This document shows, piece after piece, positions 33,836-41,584 of a DNA stretch of 49,406 nucleotides; the first letter of the stretch is position 1; every line of letters begins with the position of its first letter. Origin of the DNA: Hyphomonas beringensis. GTDB lineage: Bacteria; Pseudomonadota; Alphaproteobacteria; Caulobacterales; Hyphomonadaceae. Position numbers and translations under genes: made by a program. Below the pieces are notes generated by a model. That model saw only the letters and a program-made list of their open reading frames with translations. It had not been told where the DNA came from and searched no databases. The DNA is taken from positions 1 through 49,406 of the forward strand of contig NZ_AWFF01000039.1 of the NCBI RefSeq assembly GCF_000682755.1, read 5' to 3'.

Positions 33836-33946
33836 ATGCTGTTTTCTCTCGCCTGCCTGACTGGCTTCATGACGCTGGTGTGTGCCCCCGGGCTGATTGC
33901 CCAGGCTCGCACCAAGCAGGGCTCTTCGGTTGAAGAGGCCGCGTGA
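33836..33946 (+). CDS. Small hydrophobic protein between pspA and pspB
   Basis: A 36-codon frame (MLFSLACLTGFMTLVCAPG and on, ending SSVEEAA) starts three bases after the pspA stop. GGAGGG lies eight bases before its ATG, and its TGA overlaps the pspB ATG (TGATG). Residues 1-23 are hydrophobic, with two cysteines, and the tail is polar. The tight spacing on both sides and the good ribosome site argue that it is translated. No homolog is known to me. It could be a membrane micropeptide of the Psp system, or merely a coupling frame that carries ribosomes from pspA to pspB. Confidence 0.6.
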   Translation: MLFSLACLTGFMTLVCAPGLIAQARTKQGSSVEEAA

Positions 33947-34200
33947 TGGACGAGTTTCTGCCAGTCATTGCGATCGTTTCGCTCTTCATTGTCCTGCCGG
34001 GAATGATCTTCCACTACATTACGAAGTGGCGGCAGCAAAAAACCCTGATGCCGGATGATGAGCGGATGATGGAGGACCTCTGGAGATCGGCCCGCGCCAT
34101 GGAGCGCCGGATCGAGACCCTCGAAGCCCTCCTTGAGCAGAGCGAACAGGACGGCCAGCGCCGTCCGCCCCGCTCTTCCAGACCCACTTTTGACGACTAA
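33946..34200 (+). CDS. pspB: Phage shock protein B
   Basis: An 84-residue inner-membrane protein. It has an N-terminal span (about 5-24, FLPVIAIVSLFIVLPGMIFHY), then the family's basic stretch TKWRQQK and a leucine-zipper-like helix MMEDLWRSARAMERRIETLEALLEQ. A Pro/Arg-rich tail follows. PspB works with PspC to sense membrane stress and release PspF from PspA. ATG 33946 overlaps the stop of the preceding small gene. The product is slightly longer than E. coli PspB (74). Confidence 0.92.
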   Translation: MDEFLPVIAIVSLFIVLPGMIFHYITKWRQQKTLMPDDERMMEDLWRSARAMERRIETLEALLEQSEQDGQRRPPRSSRPTFDD

Positions 34201-34212
34201 GGACCTAAGCTT

Positions 34213-34656
34213 ATGTCCCGCCATCCCCGCCCTGACCGTGATCCTGCCTATCAAGACAGGTACGGTTCCCCTAACCCCAAGCGGTTCTACCGCTCCCGCC
34301 AGGACAAGGTAATTGCCGGTGTCTGTGGCGGCCTGGCCGAGCGTTTCGGCTGGGAACCTGTCCTTGTACGCATTTTGGCCGTGCTCGGATTTTTCTTCAT
34401 CATGGGGCCGCTCGCGATCATCCTCTACATCGTTCTGTGGATGATCACGCCGCGTACGCCCTTGGGCGGTCGCCCCATGTCTCCGGAAGAAGATGTCTTC
34501 TGGCGGAATGTGAATGACCGCCCGCGCGTCACCTTCGGGAACTTGAAATACACATTCATGGATCTCGATGAACGTCTCCGGGATATCGAACGCAAGGTCA
34601 CATCTGACGAGTGGCGCCTGCGCAAAGAGTTCCGGGACCTGGAGCGCGGTAACTAG
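34213..34656 (+). CDS. pspC: Phage shock protein C
   Basis: A 147-residue PspC-domain protein. The domain at about 25-85 begins FYRSRQDKVIAGVCGGLAERFGW and has the hydrophobic span LVRILAVLGFFFIMGPLAIILYIVLWM. The C-terminal third (about 95-147) is a charged helix with EERLR-like heptads, comparable to the E. coli leucine zipper. PspC is an inner-membrane sensor acting with PspB. AAGGA precedes the ATG, 12 bp after pspB. Confidence 0.95.
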   Translation: MSRHPRPDRDPAYQDRYGSPNPKRFYRSRQDKVIAGVCGGLAERFGWEPVLVRILAVLGFFFIMGPLAIILYIVLWMITPRTPLGGRPMSPEEDVFWRNVNDRPRVTFGNLKYTFMDLDERLRDIERKVTSDEWRLRKEFRDLERGN

Positions 34657-34712
34657 AGGCAGCCGCAGCTTCCAGACATAACCCTCAATATCCGACGAGA
34701 AGGACCGGAAAA

Positions 34713-34922
34713 ATGCGTAAGGGGACGCTACTGACAAATAACTGGCTGCTGGGAGGTGTCTCCCTGATCATTCTGACGATGATCGCGATTGGCGCAGCCA
34801 CGCAAGGAAGCATGGCTCTGGAGTTCGGCGGGCTCCAGATGACCTTCTCTCCTCATGAAGACGGGGGTGTACGTCTCAGTATTGCCCGCGCCTTTGGTAA
34901 CTCAGATTTCACTGCGCCGTAA
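34713..34922 (+). CDS. Small membrane protein at the end of the psp operon
   Basis: A 69-residue protein: a basic N-terminus, one hydrophobic span (about 12-33, [21 protein letters not shown]), and a 35-residue polar tail ([21 protein letters not shown]). GAAGGA lies eight bases upstream of the ATG. It occupies the place of pspD in enterobacteria, but I see no sequence similarity to PspD. Its last 21 bases overlap the convergent end of mnmC. Membership of the psp operon is inferred from same-strand spacing of 56 bp after pspC with no terminator between. Confidence 0.7.
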   Translation: MRKGTLLTNNWLLGGVSLIILTMIAIGAATQGSMALEFGGLQMTFSPHEDGGVRLSIARAFGNSDFTAP

Positions 34923-36767
34923 GGCTCTCAGGATCAGGCGCATGGGGCTGACGGCCTCCAGAGCCTGAACGCTGGCGGGTGATGGTCCACCGAGAAGCTG
35001 GGCGGCAATGATCTGCCCGGCCCATGGGCCCCAGGTAAAGCCACGCGCACCAAAGCCGTTCACCATCAAAATACCCGGTAGTAATGGGGCGTCCGCATCG
35101 GCAGGGCGTCCTTTTCGTACGCCCTCAAATGTTTCAATCGCCGCATCCCGGTCAGTCACAGTGCCGATCAGGGGCAGGCGGTCCGCCGTTGTCGCGCGGA
35201 TGGCCGCGCGGGAGGTGATGGGGTGGCGTTTTGCATCGCCCTTCCACCAGGGGGACAGAAGCCGCAGCGCCTCGGCATTGGTGTCTCGCGCCGCATCCGA
35301 AACCTCTGGCGCTATGCCAGCCGGAATTTTCTCAAACGTCGCGCCCCATAATCTTTCGTCGCGCAGGGCCAGCGCATAATGGCCACTTGCCATCGCATCC
35401 GGCGCCACCTCTGCCGCGCCGGTCAGATGCTCGACCTGTCCCAGGCGGCCTTCGAGGCCCAGCCAGTTGATCTGTTCCAGCATGCCCATGGCATTGGCCA
35501 GAACAATCGCGTCATAGCGGTGGCCATTCACACGGCGCTCTGCCAGAGAAACATCCACCGGACCCGTTCCCAATGTGATGCCCTCAAGCAGACCTGTCAC
35601 CACTTTGCGCGGTTCCACGATCAGGGCGCGCTTGTGCAGCAGTCCGCCGCCGGAAATGGCTTCCAGATCCTCCAGCGGCAGGGGTGGATCGGCCAGCAGT
35701 TTTTCAAATCGCGCGCGCTCGGTCTCATCCTTCGGCATTTGCCGCACATCTGTCTCGTGCGCGCCATCCAGCCCGCGATAGGCTTCGCGTGCAGCCAGAT
35801 AGGCATCGATCAACAGCCGGGCTTGCACGGTGTCGCCCGCATCCAGCCGCGGCATCATCAGGCCGATGGGATTGCCGCTTGCGCCGCTGGCGGGGCCGGC
35901 TCGGTCGAATACGGTCACATCCGCACCGCGCGCAGTCAGGGCCCGCGCGGCGGATGCCCCGGCAATCCCTGCGCCCAGAATGGCAATGCTTTGGAAAGCG
36001 GAAGAAGAATTCTCTGGATATGGCGCGCGCAGGCCATAAGCGTCCGGATGCGGAGCAGGCGGCGTGGTCAGCCGTGCTTCCAGCCTTTCCCGCTTGCGGC
36101 CATGCCCAGGTGCCTTGGCCACGTCAAAGCCTGCACTGGCCAGCCCGCGCCGGACTGATCCGGCCACGGTAAATGTGCCTATGCTAGCACCGGGCGTAGA
36201 CCTCTGCGCGATGAGGCCATACAAATCCTCTGCCCACATGTCTTCATTCTTGGCGGGGCTGAACCCGTCCAGGAACCAGGCATCTGCCTTGAACCGGCTG
36301 GCCGGCAGCATCTCATGAATGTCGCCCATGTGAAGCGTCAGCGTGATGCCAAGGTCTTCCCAGACATGGTGGCGCACGCCGATGACTGGCGCAGGCCAGA
36401 TTTTCAGCAGCCGGTCTGACAGCTCGGACAGTTCCGGCCATTCGCCCAGTGCCCGCGCTGCATCTTCCTGCGTCATCGGATAGGCTTCGAAGCTGACAAA
36501 GTGCAGCCAGGCCGCAGGGTGAGGGCGGTGCGCCGCCCACAGCTCTGCCAGTGCCAGAAAGTTCAGCCCCGTGCCAAAGCCGGTTTCGGCAATGGTGAAC
36601 TGGTCGCGTCCGGCCCAGGCCTCTGGCAGGCCACAGCCTTTCAGGAACACCGCGCGCGTTTCGGCAAGGCCGTCGCCTGCTGTGAAGTAAACGTCACCGG
36701 CCTCCCGGGCGACGGGGGTGCCATCATCCTTCCAGTCGATGGTGGGGTGTTTCAGCAGGCGGGTCAT
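34902..36767 (-). CDS. mnmC: Bifunctional tRNA wobble-uridine modification enzyme MnmC
   Basis: A 621-residue fusion that finishes the mnm5s2U34 modification. Residues about 1-235 form the SAM-dependent methyltransferase (MnmD part; [19 protein letters not shown] is the SAM loop and [17 protein letters not shown] the catalytic segment). From about 258 comes the FAD-dependent oxidoreductase that removes the carboxymethyl group ([20 protein letters not shown] dinucleotide motif; [19 protein letters not shown] near the end). Both halves are intact. It is a single gene on the minus strand, overlapping the end of the psp operon by 21 bp. Confidence 0.96.
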   Translation of the reverse strand: MTRLLKHPTIDWKDDGTPVAREAGDVYFTAGDGLAETRAVFLKGCGLPEAWAGRDQFTIAETGFGTGLNFLALAELWAAHRPHPAAWLHFVSFEAYPMTQEDAARALGEWPELSELSDRLLKIWPAPVIGVRHHVWEDLGITLTLHMGDIHEMLPASRFKADAWFLDGFSPAKNEDMWAEDLYGLIAQRSTPGASIGTFTVAGSVRRGLASAGFDVAKAPGHGRKRERLEARLTTPPAPHPDAYGLRAPYPENSSSAFQSIAILGAGIAGASAARALTARGADVTVFDRAGPASGASGNPIGLMMPRLDAGDTVQARLLIDAYLAAREAYRGLDGAHETDVRQMPKDETERARFEKLLADPPLPLEDLEAISGGGLLHKRALIVEPRKVVTGLLEGITLGTGPVDVSLAERRVNGHRYDAIVLANAMGMLEQINWLGLEGRLGQVEHLTGAAEVAPDAMASGHYALALRDERLWGATFEKIPAGIAPEVSDAARDTNAEALRLLSPWWKGDAKRHPITSRAAIRATTADRLPLIGTVTDRDAAIETFEGVRKGRPADADAPLLPGILMVNGFGARGFTWGPWAGQIIAAQLLGGPSPASVQALEAVSPMRLILRALRRSEI

Positions 36768-36921
36768 GTGCGATGGGGTATCCTCGAAGGCCCCGTTTGA
36801 ACAGGCCTCATGGCAGAACTGAAACCTCTCCGGGATTTAATCGGATCGTTCAGCGTTTCCGCGCGTTGATTGTATGACCGCGCTAGAAAGCGGCGAGTAA
36901 AGAGCAAGAAGGAGATGAAAT

Positions 36922-37092
36922 ATGGACAAGGAACATATCAAAGGCGCTGCCAAGAAGGCTGAAGGTGAAGTCAAGGAAACTGCCGGTGAAATGACCGACA
37001 ACAAAAAGCTTCAGGCTGAAGGCAAGATGGACAAGGCCGAAGGCGAAGTTCGCGACACGGCCGGTGACGTCAAAGACGCCCTGAAAGACTAG
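36922..37092 (+). CDS. CsbD family stress-associated protein
   Basis: A 56-residue, highly charged Lys/Glu/Ala-rich protein, MDKEHIKGAAKKAEGEVKET and on. It has the repeated family pattern K-G-x-x-K-x-x-x-G-x-x-K-x-x-x-G of CsbD/YjbJ, here about twice (residues 1-24 and 30-50). CsbD proteins are general-stress induced and of unknown mechanism, probably disordered. A near-perfect ribosome site AAGGAGATG precedes the ATG, suggesting high expression, and a strong terminator follows at 37113. I looked for a GGAAC/CGTT EcfG-type promoter upstream and found none convincing. Confidence 0.9.
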   Translation: MDKEHIKGAAKKAEGEVKETAGEMTDNKKLQAEGKMDKAEGEVRDTAGDVKDALKD

Positions 37093-37112
37093 GCCTTATT
37101 GGCCAGACTGCG

Positions 37113-37139
37113 AAAGCCGCCCTTCACGGGGCGGCTTTT
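37113..37139 (+). terminator. Intrinsic terminator after the CsbD gene
   Basis: AAAGCCGCCC, loop TTCAC, GGGCGGCTTTTCC: a 10-bp stem followed by a short T run, 21 bp past the csbD stop codon. Confidence 0.9.
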
Positions 37140-37198
37140 CCTTGCGCCGAATTCAGGCCGGGGCCAAATAAGGCGCAAGACAGGCGACGAGGCACGGC

Positions 37199-37486
37199 AT
37201 GACCGAGATCAATATCAAACGCGAGGATGGTGACACCGGCGGGCGCTATGTATCGGTCGTTAATGGCCATGAGGCCGAGATGACCTATTCGAAAGCGGGC
37301 ACCAGCCGCATCATCATCGATCATACCGGCGTGCCGAAAGAGCTGGGGGGACTTGGCGTCGGCATCGCGCTCGTCAGGCGCGCCGTGGAGGATGCCCGGC
37401 GGGATGGCATCAAGATCATTCCGCTTTGCCCCTTCGCCAAGGCGCAAATCGAAAAACACACCGAATGGCAGGACGTTCTGGCATGA
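37199..37486 (+). CDS. YjdJ-type small N-acetyltransferase, copy 1
   Basis: A 95-residue minimal GNAT-fold protein of the YjdJ/GTT1 group. It has AEMTYSKAG, then HTGVPKELGGLGVGIALVRRAVEDA (acetyl-CoA loop E-L-G-G-x-G-x-G) and the closing LCPFAKAQIEKHTEW. These tiny acetyltransferases have no established substrate. It is the first of three coupled genes: its TGA overlaps the ATG of the second copy at 37483, which in turn overlaps the YcgN-like gene. The ribosome site is GAGGC, ten bases before the ATG. Confidence 0.87.
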   Translation: MTEINIKREDGDTGGRYVSVVNGHEAEMTYSKAGTSRIIIDHTGVPKELGGLGVGIALVRRAVEDARRDGIKIIPLCPFAKAQIEKHTEWQDVLA

Positions 37487-37764
37487 GCACCGCAGATATC
37501 ACGCATGACGAAACCCATCAGCGCTACAGCCTCTATCAGGATGGCGTTGAGGCGTACCTCACTTATGAGCGCCCTCAGGCGGGCCACAAGCACATCACCC
37601 ATACCATTGTGCCGGGAGAACTTGGCGGACGTGGCATCGGCAAGCGACTGGTCAAGCGCGCCATGGAAGACATCATCGCAGCAGGGGAGACGGTCTCGTC
37701 GTCCTGCTGGTTTGCCAGCGCGCTGATCGAGAAGACGCCTGAATGGGCTGCTATTCAGGCATGA
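37483..37764 (+). CDS. YjdJ-type small N-acetyltransferase, copy 2
   Basis: A 93-residue paralogue of the preceding protein, sharing HTIVPGELGGRGIGKRLVKRAMEDI and the end FASALIEKTPEW, but with clearly diverged remaining residues. This indicates an old tandem duplication. It starts at ATG 37483 (MSTADITHDETHQRY), overlapping the stop of copy 1 (ATGA), and its own stop overlaps the start of the YcgN-like gene. Copy 2 keeps a cysteine (SSCWFAS) at the position of LCPF in copy 1. Substrate unknown. Confidence 0.87.
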   Translation: MSTADITHDETHQRYSLYQDGVEAYLTYERPQAGHKHITHTIVPGELGGRGIGKRLVKRAMEDIIAAGETVSSSCWFASALIEKTPEWAAIQA

Positions 37765-38210
37765 GCGAGCCGTTCTGGAAAACCAAGACGCTCGACCAGA
37801 TGAACCGGCAGGAATGGGAGTCGCTCTGTGATGGATGCGGCAAATGCTGCCTGCTGAAGCTGGAAGATGAGGATACGGGCGAGATTGCCTATACGCGCCT
37901 GCATTGCCGCCTGTTCGACAGTGGCACCTGCCAGTGCGCAGACTATGAGAACCGCAAGAAGATTGTCGAGGATTGCGTCATCCTCACGCCGCAAAAAGTG
38001 GAAGAAATCCGCTGGATGCCGAAGACCTGCGCCTATCGCCTGATCCATGAGGGCAAGGATCTGCCGTCATGGCATTATCTCGTGTGCGGAGACCGTGAGC
38101 GCATTCACGAGGAAGGCCACTCCATTCGCGGCCGCACAGTTTCCGAAGACACCGTGTTCGAGGAAGATACCGAAGACTGGATTGTCGACTGGGAGGGCAA
38201 CGAGCCCTAG
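37761..38210 (+). CDS. YcgN family cysteine-cluster protein (UPF0260)
   Basis: A 149-residue protein with a cysteine-rich pattern: LCDGCGKCCLLKLEDE near residue 24-39, then LHCRLFDSGTCQCADY, DCVILTP, KTCAYRL and LVCGDRE. The nine or so cysteines suggest a metal or Fe-S centre, as proposed for the YkgJ/YcgN group; the role is unknown. ATG 37761 overlaps the stop of the second acetyltransferase copy (ATGA), giving a three-gene coupled unit. The stop overlaps that of the convergent LysR gene. Confidence 0.9.
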   Translation: MSEPFWKTKTLDQMNRQEWESLCDGCGKCCLLKLEDEDTGEIAYTRLHCRLFDSGTCQCADYENRKKIVEDCVILTPQKVEEIRWMPKTCAYRLIHEGKDLPSWHYLVCGDRERIHEEGHSIRGRTVSEDTVFEEDTEDWIVDWEGNEP

Positions 38211-39139
38211 ACGCCGACCACTTCGCTATTGGTCGCTTCCGCTTTCAGCCATTTGATGAAATCACGTACGTCCGGCGTCAGGTGACGGCCTTTGGGGTGC
38301 ACGATCCAGTAGCCGAAATCGATCAGGTGGGACCCATCGGCAAAGGGCGCGACGAGGCGGCCGGAGGCAAGGTCAGCGGCGGCAATGGCGCGCTTGGCCA
38401 GGGCAACCCCGCGGCCCGCTGCGGCGGCTTCGATCACAAGGATCGCCTGATTGAAGCGCGGGCCCCGGGTGCCGTCGACATCCTTCACATTGCGCGCGCG
38501 CAGCCAGCTCGCCCAGTCCGGACAGGACGGATCGTTCTCATTGCTCTCATCATGGATCAGCGTGTGGTGGCGTAAATCGCTCGGCTTGCGAAGGGCATCC
38601 GAGCCTTCCAGCAGGGCAGGCGAGCAGACCGGAAGTACGGTCTCATCCATCAGCTTTTCTGATTTCAGCCCCTCATAATTGCCGCGGCCATAGCGGATAG
38701 CGAAGTCGGCATCGGCGGTTGTGAAGTCCGTCAGGCCCATATCGGCAGAGATCCAGGCCTCGGTATCCTCATGCTGGCGGTGAAAGCCGTCCAGGCGCGG
38801 GGCCAGCCATTTCGCGGCAAAAGACGGCGCGCAGGAGACCATGACCCGGCCCTTGCGGGCAGGGGCCTGCATGATGCGGCCGGCTTCAGAAATTCTCTCA
38901 AATGCCTCACGCACCAGCGGCAGGCTGGCCTGCGCGGCATCTGTCAGCAAAACTGAACGCCCCGTACGCTTGAACAGCGGCGTTCCGGCATATTCTTCCA
39001 ACTGTCTTATCTGTTGTGAAATCGCGCCGGGCGTGACATTCAGCTCCTCGGCAGCCTGTGTAAACGACAGGCGCCGTGCAGCCGCTTCAAAGGCTCTCAG
39101 GGCGTTCAGGGGCGGTAGACGGTCAGTAGGATCGGGCAT
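38207..39139 (-). CDS. LysR-family transcriptional regulator (GcvA-like)
   Basis: A 310-residue LysR-type regulator. The winged HTH spans about 8-66 (LNALRAFEAAARRLSFTQAA, then VTPGAISQQIRQLEEY), and the effector domain about 90-300. The sequence pattern PPLNALRAFEAAARRLSFTQAAEEL resembles the GcvA/AmpR-like subgroup, not CysB. I start at ATG 39139 (MPDPTDRLPP); a longer in-frame start would overlap the regulatory gap. It is divergent from cysG with 107 bp between starts, so it may control the sulfur operon, itself, or both; CysB-like behaviour is only inference. The effector is unknown. Confidence 0.92.
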   Translation of the reverse strand: MPDPTDRLPPLNALRAFEAAARRLSFTQAAEELNVTPGAISQQIRQLEEYAGTPLFKRTGRSVLLTDAAQASLPLVREAFERISEAGRIMQAPARKGRVMVSCAPSFAAKWLAPRLDGFHRQHEDTEAWISADMGLTDFTTADADFAIRYGRGNYEGLKSEKLMDETVLPVCSPALLEGSDALRKPSDLRHHTLIHDESNENDPSCPDWASWLRARNVKDVDGTRGPRFNQAILVIEAAAAGRGVALAKRAIAAADLASGRLVAPFADGSHLIDFGYWIVHPKGRHLTPDVRDFIKWLKAEATNSEVVGV

Positions 39140-39210
39140 GAATAGTTTCTCTAAAGGATCGCTGTAGGGGTTCACTGTTGCGTCTGCCGCGTCAAGAGCC
39201 ATTTTGGCAC

Positions 39211-39222
39211 CTGATTGATCAG
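39211..39222. promoter_or_regulatory. Candidate operator between the LysR gene and cysG
   Basis: Palindrome CTGAT-TG-ATCAG in the 107-bp divergent gap, 25 bp before the cysG ATG. Its position would suit repression or autoregulation by the neighbouring LysR protein. It does not have the T-N11-A form, so the link is weak. Confidence 0.3.
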
Positions 39223-39246
39223 CTCGCCTAAAAAGAGGTCGCACCC

Positions 39247-40653
39247 ATGCGCCAGTTCCCGGCTTTCTTTAACATGGACGACGCCCGTGTCGTCGTGTTC
39301 GGCGGTGGCGAAGAAGCCCGCCGCAAGGTGCGCCTGCTTGCCAAGACGTCCGCCCAGATCACCGTGATCATCGGCAAGGACATTGAACCTGGCTTTGCCG
39401 AGGAGTTCGCGGGCCGCATCACCATTGCGCCGCAGTCCGAAGCGGGTCCGGCACTGGATGTCGCCCGTTTTGCCATTGTTGCCTGCCGTTTGTGCGCCAA
39501 TACCGAACGCTCCATTGAGTGGGCCCGGCAATATGGCGTGCCGCTGAATGTCGTTGACCGGCCGGAATTGTGCGACTTCACAGTCCCGTCAATTCTGGAC
39601 CGGGGAGAGATTGTTGCCGCGATCGGCTCCAATGGCTCGGCGCCGGTTTTGGCCAAATCCGTGCGCAGCAAGCTGGAACGCCTTCTGCCGGCGCGGACGG
39701 GAGAGCTGGCAGAACTCGCCGGGCGTCTGCGGCCTGAGGTCAAGGCGGCCATTCCGGATGCCAAGGCTCGCCGCGAGTTCTGGGAATATGCCCTGAATGG
39801 AAAGCCCGCAGAACTGGCCTATGCCGGAGAGCTGGACGCAGCCGAACAAGCCATGCGGGATGCCATGAAGGGCAGCCGCCGCACCGGCATCGTGCATTTG
39901 GTCGGCGCAGGCCCCGGCGATCCGGAACTGCTGACCGTCAAGGCGCTGCGCCTTCTGCAGCAGGCTGACATCGTGTTCTATGACCGCCTCGTGAGCGCGG
40001 AGATTGTCGACATGATCCGCCGCGACGCAGACCGCGTGCCGGTCGGCAAGAGCAAGGGCAATCATTCCGTGCCGCAGGAAGAGATCCATGAATTGCTGAT
40101 CCGCGCTGCGCGCGAAGGAAAGCGCGTCGTGCGCCTGAAAGGCGGCGACCCGTTCATCTTCGGCCGGGGCGGGGAAGAGCTGGAAGCCATCCAGGCTGCC
40201 GGGATTGAAGCCTTTGTCGTGCCGGGCATCTCCTCTGCGCTTGGCTGCGCCGCCAGCGCCGGCGTGCCGTTGACGCACCGCGATCATGCGCAAAGCCTCA
40301 CCTTCGTGACAGGTCATGCGAAAAAAGGCGGCGTGCCGGATCTCGACTGGGAGAGCCTCGCAAGACCCCACCAGACGGTGACCGTCTTCATGGGCGTGGG
40401 CACCGCACCGACCATTGCCGACAAGCTGATCGAAGCGGGCCGCGCGCCCGATACGCCCGTCGCTGTTATTGAGAACGGCACTCTGTCTACGGAAATCCAG
40501 GTCTTTGGCATTCTGGCCGAACTGCCAGACCTGATCGAGCAAAACGCAATCAAGGGACCGGCCCTGCTGATCATCGGGGAAGTGGCAGGTCTGCCTTTCG
40601 CCAGTGGGGCAGTGGGCCTGTCAGGCGGCTACACGCAGGAGATTTACGCATGA
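39247..40653 (+). CDS. cysG: Siroheme synthase (fused methyltransferase/dehydrogenase/ferrochelatase)
   Basis: A 468-residue trifunctional enzyme making siroheme, the cofactor of sulfite reductase encoded two genes on. Residues 1 to about 205 are the precorrin-2 dehydrogenase/ferrochelatase half, with the NAD loop VVFGGGEEARRKVRLL. Residues about 213-460 are the uroporphyrinogen III C-methyltransferase half: LVGAGPGDPELLTVKALRLL, VRLKGGDPFIFGRGGEEL and VVPGISSALG are the SAM/substrate motifs. AGAGGT precedes the ATG. It begins the operon cysG-DUF2849-GST-cysI-DUF934-cysH; its last bases overlap the next start (ATGA at 40650). Confidence 0.97.
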   Translation: MRQFPAFFNMDDARVVVFGGGEEARRKVRLLAKTSAQITVIIGKDIEPGFAEEFAGRITIAPQSEAGPALDVARFAIVACRLCANTERSIEWARQYGVPLNVVDRPELCDFTVPSILDRGEIVAAIGSNGSAPVLAKSVRSKLERLLPARTGELAELAGRLRPEVKAAIPDAKARREFWEYALNGKPAELAYAGELDAAEQAMRDAMKGSRRTGIVHLVGAGPGDPELLTVKALRLLQQADIVFYDRLVSAEIVDMIRRDADRVPVGKSKGNHSVPQEEIHELLIRAAREGKRVVRLKGGDPFIFGRGGEELEAIQAAGIEAFVVPGISSALGCAASAGVPLTHRDHAQSLTFVTGHAKKGGVPDLDWESLARPHQTVTVFMGVGTAPTIADKLIEAGRAPDTPVAVIENGTLSTEIQVFGILAELPDLIEQNAIKGPALLIIGEVAGLPFASGAVGLSGGYTQEIYA

Positions 40654-40955
40654 CGTCCGTCCGCCCAAAGCTGAAACCTGAAACTCCGAAGGCGGTCACC
40701 GCTTGGGAAACCGCGACCGGCCAGACGGTCTGGATGGCGGCGGATGGGTCATGGACCAAGGAAGTGGGTCAGATCGCGGCCTTCACCGGCGATGAGGCCG
40801 AGGCCCGATTGGCTGACGCGCTGAAGCAGGAAGGCGTTGTCACTGACCCTTACTTCATGGAAGTGACGGAAAGCGGCGGGATTACCGGCCGTGAGACCCT
40901 GCGCGAGACGATCCGGGCCAATGGCCCGACGGTCGCCTATGGGGAATCCGCCTGA
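40650..40955 (+). CDS. DUF2849 protein of the sulfite reductase operon
   Basis: A 101-residue soluble protein of the DUF2849 family: KAVTAWETATGQTVWMAADG at the start and VVTDPYFMEVTESGGI in the middle. The family is found almost only between cysG and cysI in Alphaproteobacteria. Its role is unknown; it may aid sulfite reductase maturation or electron delivery, since no cysJ is present. It is coupled to cysG (ATGA) and to the glutathione S-transferase-like gene (TGATG at 40953). Confidence 0.9.
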   Translation: MTSVRPKLKPETPKAVTAWETATGQTVWMAADGSWTKEVGQIAAFTGDEAEARLADALKQEGVVTDPYFMEVTESGGITGRETLRETIRANGPTVAYGESA

Positions 40956-41584
40956 TGCCGACGCGCGAGATCACACGCCTGACGCTGTACGGGGATTCCA
41001 TATCCGGCAATTGCATGAAGCCGAAATGGACGGCGGATTTGCTGGGCATTCCCTATGACTGGGTTGAGGTCGACATTCTGTCGGGCGGAACGCAGACGGA
41101 AGACTTCCTGACAGTGAACCCGGTCGGCCAGGTGCCATTGGCGCGCTGGCCCGATGGCCGCGCCTTGCCGCAATCCAATGCCATCATGCTGTACATCGCC
41201 GAGCAGGCCGGCAGCGATCTGATCCCGTCGGCCCCGTTCCGCCGCGCCCAGATGATGAGCTGGCTGTTCTGGGAACAATATTCCCACGAGACGGCCATTG
41301 CCGTCCGCCGGTTCCAGAAGCATTATCTCAAAAAGTCCGATGACGAGATTGATCCGAACTTGATGGCCAAGGGCCGCCGCGCCCTCGGTGTCATGGAGCT
41401 GCAATTGACGTATACGGACTGGATCGTCGGCGACGACATGACGCTGGCAGACATTGCCCTTGTCGCCTACACACGGCTTGCCCATGAGGGCGGCTTCAAT
41501 ATTTCCGAGTTTGCCGCTGTTGAGCGGTGGGTTAGCCGCACTGAAGCGGCCCTCGGCATCCCGCACGCAAAAGAGGCTGCGTAA
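40955..41584 (+). CDS. Glutathione S-transferase family protein
   Basis: A 209-residue GST. The N-terminal thioredoxin-like domain starts LTLYGDSISGNCMKPKW, with Ser17/Cys20 at the place of the catalytic residue; NPVGQVPLARWPDGRALPQSNAIMLYIAE supplies the cis-Pro and glutathione contacts (QSNAI). The C-terminal helical domain has the typical MTLADIALVAY motif (N-capping box). It is tightly coupled on both sides (TGATG with DUF2849; TAATG with cysI), which is odd in this operon. A role in glutathione-linked sulfite or persulfide chemistry is possible but unproven. Confidence 0.9.
   Translation: MPTREITRLTLYGDSISGNCMKPKWTADLLGIPYDWVEVDILSGGTQTEDFLTVNPVGQVPLARWPDGRALPQSNAIMLYIAEQAGSDLIPSAPFRRAQMMSWLFWEQYSHETAIAVRRFQKHYLKKSDDEIDPNLMAKGRRALGVMELQLTYTDWIVGDDMTLADIALVAYTRLAHEGGFNISEFAAVERWVSRTEAALGIPHAKEAA

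Noticed and set aside
33700..34737. A 345-codon open frame antisense to the psp genes
   Set aside because: It crosses pspA, pspB and pspC, all of which have clear family signatures and ribosome sites on the plus strand.
36768..36921. Possible EcfG-type (GGAAC-N16-17-CGTT) stress promoter before csbD
   Set aside because: GAAAC and CGTT elements exist, but the spacing is about 21 and the -35 does not match; too weak to call.
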